From: Pseudomonadota bacterium
Lineage (GTDB): Bacteria > Pseudomonadota > Alphaproteobacteria > Rhizobiales > Xanthobacteraceae
Assembly (NCBI GenBank): GCA_023388935.1
Contig: JAEWFG010000347.1
Span: forward strand, 1 to 10,818
DNA length: 10,818 nt
Direction: 5' to 3'
A model generated the notes under the pieces. It saw only the letters and a list, made by a program, of their open reading frames with translations. It did not search any database and was not told the origin of the DNA. Below are positions 1 to 6,305 of this stretch, piece by piece (within the stretch, counting starts at the first letter, position 1; every line of letters starts with the position of its first letter). The position numbers and the translations under genes were made by a program.

Positions 1-184
1 TGGCTTTCACATTGGCCGCGACCAGCTCGTCGAGCCCGGGCTCGTAGATCGGGATCTCGCCGCGATGAAGCGCTGCGATCTTCTTCTCGTCCTTGTCGAC
101 GCAGGTGACGTCGTGACCGAAATCCGCAAAACAGGCCCCGGACACCAGTCCCACATAGCCCGTGCCGATCATCGCGATTCGCAT
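1..184 (-). CDS. ugd: UDP-glucose 6-dehydrogenase, N-terminal part (runs off left edge)
   Basis: The enzyme oxidises UDP-glucose to UDP-glucuronate with two NAD+ in the cytoplasm, supplying an acidic sugar precursor for exopolysaccharide or capsule. Reading leftward from the ATG at 184-182, 61 codons are open to the window edge. They begin MRIAMIGTGYVGLVSGACFA, the Rossmann GxGxxG dinucleotide-binding loop of the UDP-glucose/GDP-mannose dehydrogenase family, followed by an Asp (residue 30) at the end of the second strand and the family motif IYEPGLDEL near residues 46-54. Only about 15% of a usual 430-residue enzyme is present, so GDP-mannose dehydrogenase cannot be strictly excluded, but the N-terminus matches Ugd best. 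A purine-rich ribosome-binding stretch, AGGAAAGAG, lies at 204-196. The gene is divergent from the coiled-coil gene at 664 and has a long leader containing a strong hairpin (319-360). Confidence 0.93.
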   Translation of the reverse strand, partial: MRIAMIGTGYVGLVSGACFADFGHDVTCVDKDEKKIAALHRGEIPIYEPGLDELVAANVKA

Positions 185-318
185 GAAAACGCTCGCTCTT
201 TCCTGTTATCGAGGCTTGATCCTGATCGGTTCGGGGCCATCGTCGCCGCGCCGAACGAGGTCGTCCGTACGTTGATGACACCTCATAAGCGGGCGCAAAA
301 ACATGGTGTCCGTTAAAA

Positions 319-360
319 TCAAAGGCGCCCGGGGAGTCGCAACTCGCCGGGAGCCTTTGA
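319..360 (-). terminator. Long hairpin in the ugd leader, terminator- or attenuator-like
   Basis: The arms TCAAAGGC (319-326) and GCCTTTGA (353-360), CCCGG (328-332) and CCGGG (347-351), and GAGT (334-337) and ACTC (342-345) pair around a CGCA loop, interrupted only by two single mismatches. This gives 17 paired positions. On the minus strand the hairpin is followed at once by TTTTAA (318-313), a short U-tract, so it resembles an intrinsic terminator or attenuator acting on transcripts heading into ugd, whose start is about 130 nt further on. No gene on that strand within the intergenic region needs a terminator here. The structure is plainly visible; its role is inferred. Confidence 0.5.
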
Positions 361-470
361 CCCAGATCAGACACGCCCGCCAATTTGCCGACCTGCTTCC
401 CGCATTCGCCACTACGTTGGACCGGATGTAGCGTCAGCACATCAAGACAGGGCCGGATTTTGCGGTCCGA

Positions 471-547
471 TATAATAGCCCACGATTCGCACATTTAATA
501 TTGATTTTTATATTTATTTAATTGTAGCTTCCGGTATATCAAAACGA
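471..547. promoter_or_regulatory. AT-rich divergent promoter/regulator region (candidate)
   Basis: This stretch is dominated by A and T (for example 490-523) in a GC-rich window and lies between two divergent genes. A perfect TATAAT occurs at 471-476 on the plus strand, but I see no acceptable -35 hexamer 16-18 bases upstream. On the minus strand TATTAT overlaps the same bases. AT-rich regions like this are typical binding sites for silencers such as MucR or H-NS-like proteins in alphaproteobacterial polysaccharide promoters; that link is inference. Confidence 0.3.
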
Positions 548-663
548 TGACCGGATCGCGCGTTTTTCATCCACATGCGCCTGGTGGCACGCGGTCCGCT
601 TTAGCGAGCTCCCATGATATTTCGCGGGATAACATTCGATAAAGCCGCTTAGAAGAGCTTCTA

Positions 664-3384
664 ATGCGCCTCGGGATTGAAACCGCCCCCAGAGATGGAC
701 GAGTTGTATTCCTCGAAGACGAGACGAAGGTTGCTTATGAGGTCGCCCGCTGGTCGTCCGAAGCCGACGCCTGGGTGCTAAAGACCGGCGAGCCAATCGC
801 CATTACGCCGACGCATTGGTGTTCCCCCCCGGAACCGGAGGGCGAAGCAAGCGACCCCACCTTGCGTTTCGTTGGTACGCGCCAAGCGCTCATAGCTTTG
901 ATCGCCGTGATCCTGGTCGGTGCAGCAGCCATCGGTGTCTTCCATTCGGACAAAGTGGCCCGGCTTGCGCGACAAGCATATATTGCGACTGCCGATCGGC
1001 TCGGTGTCGATGACGATCGCACGAAGCCAACTTCCTCAAGACGGGCGGGAGCAATACGCGAAGATGCGACATCGCTCAGTCAGAGCATGGCGCCCCCTGG
1101 CGCAGCGGCGGAGCTCAAACAGGCGACGGTCACTATCGCGCAGCTGGAGCAATCCCTGGCTCAGGAACGTCGTCGGGCAGCTACTTTAGAGGACCAGCTC
1201 GCTGACGGGCGCCGTGAGCTTGCGGCCGTGTCGAGCAGAAAGGGCGAGGCAGCGCAACTCAAGCGTTCGGCGGAAACCGCAAGCGCAGAGCTGAACAAGT
1301 CCCTCGAGCAGGAGCGCGGCAAGACAGCCGCCTTGCAGACCGAGCTCGATGGCGTGCGCGGCGAGCTTGCGACCATATCGCGTGAGAAAGGCGAACAGGC
1401 CGATCAACTGAAGTCGGCGGAGAAATCCCTGGAGACCGAGCGCGGCCGGGCCGGCGACTTGGCGACCCAACTGGCCGACGTGCGCGGCAAGCTTGTGGCC
1501 GTGTCGAGCAGCAAGGACGAGGAGACCGCGCAACTCAAGCGTTCAGCGGAGACTGCAAGCGCAGAGCTGAACAAGTCCCTTGAGCAGGAGCGCGGTAGGA
1601 CCACCGACTTGCAGACCGAACTCGATGGCGTGCGCGGCGAGCTTGCGACCATATCGCGTGAAAAAGGCGAACAGGCCGATCAACTCAAGTCTGCTGAGAC
1701 TGCAACCACCAAGTTGCAGCAATCCCTGGAGGCGGAGCGCGGCCAGACTGGCGACTTGGCGACCCAACTCGCCGACGTGCGCGGCAAGCTTGCCGCCGTG
1801 TCGAGCAGAAAGGACGAAGAGGCCGCGCAACTCAAGCGTTCAGCGGAGACTGCAAGCGCAGAGCTGAACAAGTCCCTCGAGCAAGAACGCAGCAGGACCA
1901 CCGCCTTGCAGACCGAGCTCGATGGCGCGCGCGGCGAGCTTGCGACCATATCGCGTGAAAAAGGCGAACAGGCCGACCAACTCAAGTCGGCGCAGACCGC
2001 AACCGCCGAGTTGCAGCAATCCCTGGAGGCGGAGCGCGGCCGGACCGGCGGCTTGGCGACCCAACTCGCCGACGTGCGCGGCAAGCTTGCGGCCGTGTCG
2101 AGCAGAAAGGACAAAGAGGTCGCGCAACTCAAACAGTCGGCGGAGCCGGCGAGCACGGAGCTCCAAGCGTCCTTGGAGAAGGAGCGCGGCCGGACCACCG
2201 CCTTGGAGACCGAGCTCGCTGACGTGCGCCGCGAACTCGCAACCACATCGCGCGCAAAAGACGAGCAGGCCGATCAACTCAAGTCGGCCGCGACCGCAAC
2301 CACCGAGTTGCAGCAATCCTTGGAGCAGGAGCGCAGCCGGACTGTCGCCCTGGGCAGCCGACTTGCTGACGTTCGCCGCGAGCTTGCGGCCGCGGCGAGT
2401 GGAAAAGACGAAGAGTCGGCGCAACTCAAGAAATCATCGAAGGCTGAAAAGGCCCGGCTGCAGTATTCCCTCGAACAGGAGCACGATCGAACGGTCGCTT
2501 TGGACGCCGCACTCGCTGACATGCGCCGCGAGCTCGCGACCGCGTCGCGCACAAGAGACGAGCAAGCAGATAAGCTCAAGTCGGCTGACGCTGCCACCGC
2601 CAAACTGCAACAGTCTCTCGAGCAGGAACATAAACAGACCGTCGTCTTGGCCACCCAACTCGCTGACATGCGCCGCGAACTCGCGACCACGTCGCGCATA
2701 AGAGACGAACAGGCAGATCAACTCAAGTCGAGCGAGAGAACAACCGGGGAGTTGCGACAGTCCTTAGAGCAGGAACGCGACCGGACCGCGGCCCTGCAGA
2801 CCGGGCTCGGTGACGCTCGCCGCGAACTCGCGGCCGTATCGAGCCGGAAGGACGAGGAGACAGCACACAAGCAGCCGGCGGAGGCCGCACCGGTGGAGTT
2901 AGCGCAGCCCCGGGATCAGCAACGCGAGGAGACCGCCTCGTCGGCGAACGAATCGGTCGTAGTGCACCGTCAGCTCGACATAACGGTCGCCGACGATCAT
3001 GGCCGTTCGCAAAGTGGACGAGTCCTCGACGATCGGACAGCCGGAGAACAAACTGACGACGCTAGAGCCCGCCCAGGCACAGACAACAAGCCGGCGCTTC
3101 TGGCGCCAAGCAAAGCCGAAGCAGCGACCATGATCGCGCGCGCAAGCAAGCTTCTCGCGCAGGGAAACATCGCTGCGGCCCGCATGGTACTTGAACGCAT
3201 TGCCGAGACCGGCAGCGCCGAGGCCAGCTTTGCACTTGCGGAGACTTACGACCCCCGCGTTCTACCCCGTTGGGGGACAGTCGGAACGCAGGCCGACGCG
3301 GCGAAGGCGCTCGATCTGTATTCAAAAGCCGCCACCGGCGGCATTGCCGAGGCGACGCATCGCGTGCGCGCGCTAGCTCAGTGA
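664..3384 (+). CDS. Membrane-anchored tandem-repeat coiled-coil protein with Sel1/TPR-like C-terminus (function unknown)
   Basis: This 906-residue protein has no assigned function. Residues 1-55 form a small domain starting with RLGIETAPRDGRVVFLED, of a kind I associate with alphaproteobacterial hypothetical proteins. One membrane segment follows at about 75-93. Residues 150-765 are a long, highly charged coiled coil. Its core (residues 187-722, bases 1222-2829) consists of 11 units of about 49-50 residues in two alternating types, one beginning AAVSSRKDEE and the other ATISREKGEQ; degraded copies flank it. After a linker, residues 819-906 form helix pairs resembling Sel1/TPR repeats (ARASKLLAQGNIAAARMVLE, then ALDLYSKAATGGIAEA). 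Such architecture suggests a scaffold or spacer tethered to the inner membrane; orientation is not clear. The start has AGAAGAG 6 bases upstream. It is the first gene of a tight four-gene cluster, 12 bases before the next. Confidence 0.88.
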   Translation: MRLGIETAPRDGRVVFLEDETKVAYEVARWSSEADAWVLKTGEPIAITPTHWCSPPEPEGEASDPTLRFVGTRQALIALIAVILVGAAAIGVFHSDKVARLARQAYIATADRLGVDDDRTKPTSSRRAGAIREDATSLSQSMAPPGAAAELKQATVTIAQLEQSLAQERRRAATLEDQLADGRRELAAVSSRKGEAAQLKRSAETASAELNKSLEQERGKTAALQTELDGVRGELATISREKGEQADQLKSAEKSLETERGRAGDLATQLADVRGKLVAVSSSKDEETAQLKRSAETASAELNKSLEQERGRTTDLQTELDGVRGELATISREKGEQADQLKSAETATTKLQQSLEAERGQTGDLATQLADVRGKLAAVSSRKDEEAAQLKRSAETASAELNKSLEQERSRTTALQTELDGARGELATISREKGEQADQLKSAQTATAELQQSLEAERGRTGGLATQLADVRGKLAAVSSRKDKEVAQLKQSAEPASTELQASLEKERGRTTALETELADVRRELATTSRAKDEQADQLKSAATATTELQQSLEQERSRTVALGSRLADVRRELAAAASGKDEESAQLKKSSKAEKARLQYSLEQEHDRTVALDAALADMRRELATASRTRDEQADKLKSADAATAKLQQSLEQEHKQTVVLATQLADMRRELATTSRIRDEQADQLKSSERTTGELRQSLEQERDRTAALQTGLGDARRELAAVSSRKDEETAHKQPAEAAPVELAQPRDQQREETASSANESVVVHRQLDITVADDHGRSQSGRVLDDRTAGEQTDDARARPGTDNKPALLAPSKAEAATMIARASKLLAQGNIAAARMVLERIAETGSAEASFALAETYDPRVLPRWGTVGTQADAAKALDLYSKAATGGIAEATHRVRALAQ
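1222..2829 (+). repeat. In-frame tandem repeat array (147/150-bp units, 297-bp higher-order period)
   Basis: Eleven consecutive units are read from the translation, with lengths 49, 42, 50, 49, 50, 49, 50, 49, 50, 49 and 49 residues. Types A and B alternate, giving a 99-residue (297-bp) composite period. For example, the string caactcaagcgttcagcgga occurs at 1531 and again at 1828, exactly 297 bases apart; the related copy near 1255 is 276 bases before the first because unit 3 lacks seven residues. Units in the first half are nearly identical at DNA level, while those after about 2130 have diverged more. Degenerate units flank the array at about 1108-1221 and 2830-2950. Confidence 0.9.
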
Positions 3385-3396
3385 CGAGGTTCATCA

Positions 3397-4446
3397 ATGA
3401 AAGGCTCGTATCGAATATTCCTGTCGTCATTGCTCGGTGCCCTGATCGTGGCTCACCTCGCACTGGGGCTGGATCACATCAAAGCGTGGGCGCAGAGCCC
3501 TCCCAAGGAGCGCATCGCTCGTCGCAGCATCACTGAAAACGAGAGGGTGAATGCTCAAAAGGCAAAACTGAACAACTGGAGCATCGGCCTGGCCGCCGGT
3601 CTGCTCGAGGGCGCCCCCATCCGCCTTGCCACCGAGATGGCGCGCGTTGTTGACGATGGCCCGAACCTGCTTGTCTTACCGGTCGTGACGCGCGGCCCTG
3701 TGGAAAATCTCAACGCGCTTCTCTATCTGCGCGGCATCGACATGGCCATCGTCAACTCCGACGCATTCGAAGAATACAAAATTCAGTCACCGGACATTCA
3801 GAAGCGCATCGTCTATCTTCTAAACCTCTTCCCGTCGGAGCTGCACGTTTTCGTTCGACCGGAGATACAGAGCCTCCAGGATCTCGCCGGAAAGAAGGTT
3901 AACTTCAACACTCAAGGCACGGCTGCATCCTATTCAGGCCCGCTCATCTTCAGCCGCCTTGGCATCGAGGTGAACAAGACCTTCATCCCCCATCAAGTTG
4001 CGCTCGAAGAGATGAAGAAGGGCGACATGGCGGCCGTTGTCTTCATCACGTCAAAGCCTGTGGACGCATTCGTGCGCGGTCGGTGGGATGCGGGGTTCAA
4101 GTTCCTGCCGGTTGCCTACGACAGCAAATTCGAAGACTATTATCTTCCGTCCACCTTGGAAGCCAGCGACTACCCCAATCTGATCGGGCGGGGCGAACGC
4201 ATAACAACCATCGCGGTACCGACCGCTCTCGTTGCATTCAATTGGCCAACGCAGTCGAACCGATATCAGCGCGTGGCACGCTTTGTCGATCATCTCTTTT
4301 CTCGAATCGACAAGCTGCAAGCACCCGGGTTCGATCCCAAGTGGAAATCGATCAACCTCGCTGCAACCGTGCCCGGACTTGTCCGCTCCCGCTCGGCTCA
4401 GGAGTGGCTCGATCGCCAGGGGAAAGCGAAGCAGGCCACGCAATGA
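3397..4446 (+). CDS. TAXI-family TRAP-transporter-type solute-binding protein (orphan)
   Basis: This 349-residue protein resembles the TAXI class of periplasmic binding proteins that feed TRAP transporters. A signal peptide is visible: basic MKGSYR, a hydrophobic core to about residue 24, and a likely cleavage after AWA near residues 30-32. The mature part has the expected opening around residues 73-84 (APIRLATEMA), the stretch NLNALLYLRGIDMAIVNSDA (104-123), and LQDLAGKKVNFNTQGTAASY (160-179), which matches the ligand-site region of the family. It is slightly longer than usual (about 320). No TRAP membrane subunits (fused or separate) follow it, so it may serve a remote permease or have been recruited as a sensor or assembly factor. 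ACGAGG at 3384-3389 is a plausible ribosome-binding site. It starts 12 bases after the coiled-coil gene and overlaps the next gene by ATGA, indicating translational coupling. Confidence 0.88.
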   Translation: MKGSYRIFLSSLLGALIVAHLALGLDHIKAWAQSPPKERIARRSITENERVNAQKAKLNNWSIGLAAGLLEGAPIRLATEMARVVDDGPNLLVLPVVTRGPVENLNALLYLRGIDMAIVNSDAFEEYKIQSPDIQKRIVYLLNLFPSELHVFVRPEIQSLQDLAGKKVNFNTQGTAASYSGPLIFSRLGIEVNKTFIPHQVALEEMKKGDMAAVVFITSKPVDAFVRGRWDAGFKFLPVAYDSKFEDYYLPSTLEASDYPNLIGRGERITTIAVPTALVAFNWPTQSNRYQRVARFVDHLFSRIDKLQAPGFDPKWKSINLAATVPGLVRSRSAQEWLDRQGKAKQATQ

Positions 4447-5054
4447 GGATGGCTGTCATCCCGCTGTGTCTCGCCTTCGATCTCGCCAACAACGCGGCGT
4501 TTCCGCAAAGCAACAGCGAACCGGTATCGCATCTGCACGCTTGCTCATTGATGGAGCCAGCAGAGCGTGTAGAGTGTCTGAACAAACTGTCGCAAAGCAT
4601 CTCGCCGCCAGCGCCCGCCAGCAACTGGACTATCAGCGAAACGATCTCGCCTTTGGACTACACACCGGTTGTCATCGCCGTCACGTCGTCCCGGACCGAA
4701 AATCCCTCGCTGCAACTCTCGCTCGCCTGCCGCGGGGGCCGCACTGAGCTCGTCATCGCAGGCCTCGGCATCGGCCGCCCTGAGGACTACACCGTCTCGT
4801 ATCGCATCAACGACGGCGGTTCGGTCATGACTGCCGTGGGCAAACCCTTCTTCGGGACTGGCACCGCGTTCAAGACCGATGTCGTTCGCCTCCTCCAGTC
4901 CCTTCCCAATGAAGGTCACATCTCGATCCGCCTGGCTCCCCGGACCGGTCCAGCCAGTGAGGGACAGTTTCCGCTTAACGGATTGAAGGTCGTGCGAAAT
5001 AAACTGGCTGCTGCATGTAAATGGCCGCAGGCCTTGGCCGGACCACGCAACTGA
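4443..5054 (+). CDS. VasI/TagO-like (type VI secretion-associated family) protein
   Basis: Translation from the ATG at 4443, which overlaps the upstream stop as ATGA, gives 203 residues. An upstream extension of the frame is open to 4083 but lies inside the TAXI gene and is not used. The N-terminus is a short, weak hydrophobic stretch (MAVIPLCLAF) that may be a signal peptide. The family pattern of VasI/TagO proteins is visible: C-x(n)-ERxxCLNKL at 34-50, W62 followed by SPLDYTPVV (69-77), LACRGGRTELVI (95-106), YRINDGG (120-126), FPLNGL (176-181) and a final C-K-W near 192-194. Known members are associated with type VI secretion clusters, but relatives occur outside them, and no type VI gene lies in this window. 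Its role here is unknown; a periplasmic location is likely. An alternative start is the ATG at 4449. Confidence 0.75.
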   Translation: MRMAVIPLCLAFDLANNAAFPQSNSEPVSHLHACSLMEPAERVECLNKLSQSISPPAPASNWTISETISPLDYTPVVIAVTSSRTENPSLQLSLACRGGRTELVIAGLGIGRPEDYTVSYRINDGGSVMTAVGKPFFGTGTAFKTDVVRLLQSLPNEGHISIRLAPRTGPASEGQFPLNGLKVVRNKLAAACKWPQALAGPRN

Positions 5055-5071
5055 CACCCATCGACTGAATG

Positions 5072-5077
5072 AAGGAG
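5072..5077 (+). promoter_or_regulatory. Shine-Dalgarno site choosing a GTG start for the DsrE-like gene
   Basis: AAGGAG lies immediately against the ATG at 5078 and inside the reading frame opened by the ATG at 5069, so neither has usable spacing. It is 6 bases before the GTG at 5084, which gives a protein starting directly with a normal signal peptide. The GTG is therefore preferred. Confidence 0.6.
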
Positions 5078-5083
5078 ATGCAT

Positions 5084-5584
5084 GTGGCGAGATTCAACAA
5101 CGTTATCATGATGGCGGCAGCCTGCGCGGTGGCCCTTTTGGCACTTCCGCCTCTGACGGCCCAAGATCATAAGCAAGCAAACGCGCAGACATCCGGCCCT
5201 GACGCCCCTGACAAGTCGCAGCATCGTCTGATCTTGCAGATAAATGCGAACGATCCCGCGCTGATGAACCTGGTTTTGAACAACGCCGCGAACGTCGTCC
5301 AATATTACAAGGGACGCCATGAGGACGTGTCGATCGAAGTCATTGCCTTCGGTCCCGGACTGCACATGCTGCGAGGAGACACATCTCCCGTTAAAGCGCG
5401 TATTGAAACGATGGCATTGAGCATGCCGGAGGTTTCCTTCGCGGCCTGCGGCAACACCCGCGAAAACATGAGCAAAGCCGAGAACAAGGACATTCCCCTC
5501 ATTCCCGAGGCGAAGATCGTGGCGTCCGGCGTTGTTCGCGCCATGGAATTGCAAGAGCAGGGATGGGCATACGTCAAACCCTGA
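5084..5584 (+). CDS. Exported DsrE/YchN-like family protein
   Basis: From the GTG at 5084 the product has 166 residues; an in-frame ATG at 5069 would add five. Residues 1-27 are a clear signal peptide (MARFNNVIMM, then an Ala/Leu-rich core ending LTAQ). The mature part fits the DsrE-like alpha/beta fold (COG1416 type): RLILQINANDPALMNLVLNN, a strand VSIEVIAFGPGLHML, the conserved cysteine in FAACGNTREN (Cys at about 122), then a valine-rich strand before LQEQGWAYVKP, the usual C-terminal ending. Cytoplasmic DsrE proteins relay sulfur on a cysteine; secreted versions are common in proteobacteria and their function is not established. The gene is 29 bases from the VasI-like gene, so it is probably the last member of the same operon. 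I see no strong intrinsic terminator after it. Confidence 0.85.
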   Translation: MARFNNVIMMAAACAVALLALPPLTAQDHKQANAQTSGPDAPDKSQHRLILQINANDPALMNLVLNNAANVVQYYKGRHEDVSIEVIAFGPGLHMLRGDTSPVKARIETMALSMPEVSFAACGNTRENMSKAENKDIPLIPEAKIVASGVVRAMELQEQGWAYVKP

Positions 5585-5759
5585 CAGCAACCGAGCGATG
5601 TCCCCCGAGGCCGGCCTGGCTCCGGCGGGCGCCGCGCGACGGACCCATTCACGCGTTTACGATCAATCAGGCCTGAAATACCCTCTTCACTATTGAAGAC
5701 ATGATTGGCTCGCGTCGTTTGAACCATTCACATTGTCGGACAAGGGAAAGACGGAACGT

Positions 5760-5867
5760 ATGCTAGATCAGCTCAACGTCATGCTACAGCGGCCTGTAAG
5801 CGGATTTATCGCATCACCAGACGGACAGAGGACGCCGTGTTGGGCTCCTGAAATCCTGGTTGGCTAG
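5760..5867 (+). CDS. Possible small ORF (35 aa) just upstream of the VanZ-like gene
   Basis: This ATG-started frame of 35 codons ends three bases before the VanZ-like start, with a weak purine-rich stretch (GGGAAAGACGGAA, 5744-5756) upstream. The product, starting MLDQLNVMLQRPVSGF, has no family I recognise. The short distance to the next gene could reflect translational coupling, or the frame could be chance within the 286-base gap at 5585-5870. The rest of that gap shows no gene; it contains a 5-bp GC-rich hairpin at 5610-5626 without a T-tract and no clear promoter. Confidence 0.2.
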   Translation: MLDQLNVMLQRPVSGFIASPDGQRTPCWAPEILVG

Positions 5868-5870
5868 CTT

Positions 5871-6272
5871 ATGACCGCGCTCGACAGACGGACTGAAACG
5901 CTTCAAAGATTCGCCGCTGTAGCTGCATGGGGACTGTTGGCATGCATTGCTTACATAAGCATCTCGCCAGTCGAAGTCCGGACGAATTTTTCGTATTGGG
6001 CGAGTGTCGAACGCAGCGCCGCTTTCGCTGCTCTCGGGATACTTTTCTACCTCGCCTATGGCCGTTCTATCTTTCTTGTATGCTTGATCGTGCTCGGAAG
6101 CGCTGCACTACTGGAGCTTGCGCAATTCGTTACGGTGGATCGACACGCGCGCGCGATCGACGCCATAGAAAAGATTGCGGGAGGGTCTCTTGGCATACTT
6201 GCCGGGCGCACAGTCATGTTCCTCCAAGACATACGCCGCCGCACCAAGTCCGCCGGCAGCCAGGGCGCCTGA
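5871..6272 (+). CDS. VanZ-like family membrane protein
   Basis: This small integral membrane protein has 133 residues. Hydrophobic segments lie at about 13-32, 50-64, 66-84 and 104-117. The C-terminal half carries the VanZ-like signature: LELAQ (81-85), an Arg-containing turn VDRHARAIDAIEK (89-101), then GGSLGILAG, corresponding to the LExxQ…R…D…G pattern of the family. VanZ was named for teicoplanin resistance in enterococci, but most proteobacterial members are uncharacterised and are often near polysaccharide genes, as here. There is no strong ribosome-binding site before the ATG at 5871; no alternative start is convincing. It is convergent with the acyltransferase, with 33 bases between the stop codons. 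Confidence 0.82.
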   Translation: MTALDRRTETLQRFAAVAAWGLLACIAYISISPVEVRTNFSYWASVERSAAFAALGILFYLAYGRSIFLVCLIVLGSAALLELAQFVTVDRHARAIDAIEKIAGGSLGILAGRTVMFLQDIRRRTKSAGSQGA

Positions 6273-6305
6273 TCTGCTTCACCCTCTCAACGACCGGACT
6301 GCGGG

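Larger units (their letters stand above)
185..663. other. Divergent intergenic region between ugd and the coiled-coil gene
   Basis: No convincing gene is seen in these 479 bases. The short open frames on both strands lack recognisable protein character or a good ribosome-binding site. The region must contain the promoters of two divergent genes. It holds a large hairpin at 319-360 and a strongly AT-rich stretch at about 470-547, in contrast to the GC-rich surroundings. A purine stretch AGAAGAG at 651-657 serves as a likely ribosome-binding site for the gene at 664. Confidence 0.6.

Noticed and set aside
206..412. Minus-strand 68-codon ORF upstream of ugd
   Set aside because: It covers the leader hairpin, has no good ribosome-binding site and an unremarkable composition.
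1680..2424. Antisense ORFs of 188 and 194 codons across the same array
   Set aside because: Same explanation: periodic repeats without stop codons. No ribosome-binding site and no recognisable domain.
1922..2701. Plus-strand 259-codon ORF in another frame over the repeat region
   Set aside because: The repeat unit is almost always a multiple of three bases and lacks stops in other frames, so long shadow ORFs result. The composition (Arg/Ser/Pro-rich) is typical of an out-of-frame reading of GC-rich DNA.
1222..2829. Regular repeats considered as a CRISPR array or VNTR
   Set aside because: Units are contiguous 147/150-base coding repeats without unique spacers, and the reading frame is kept throughout; they are protein repeats.
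4083..4442. Upstream extension of the VasI-like frame
   Set aside because: It overlaps the TAXI gene throughout and is not protein-like; the ATGA overlap at 4443 gives a natural start.
4916..5590. Minus-strand 224-codon ORF
   Set aside because: It is antisense to the VasI-like and DsrE-like genes and lacks any domain I recognise.
5610..5626. GCCGG/CCGGC hairpin after the DsrE-like gene
   Set aside because: Only five base pairs with a seven-base loop and no T-tract; too weak to call a terminator.
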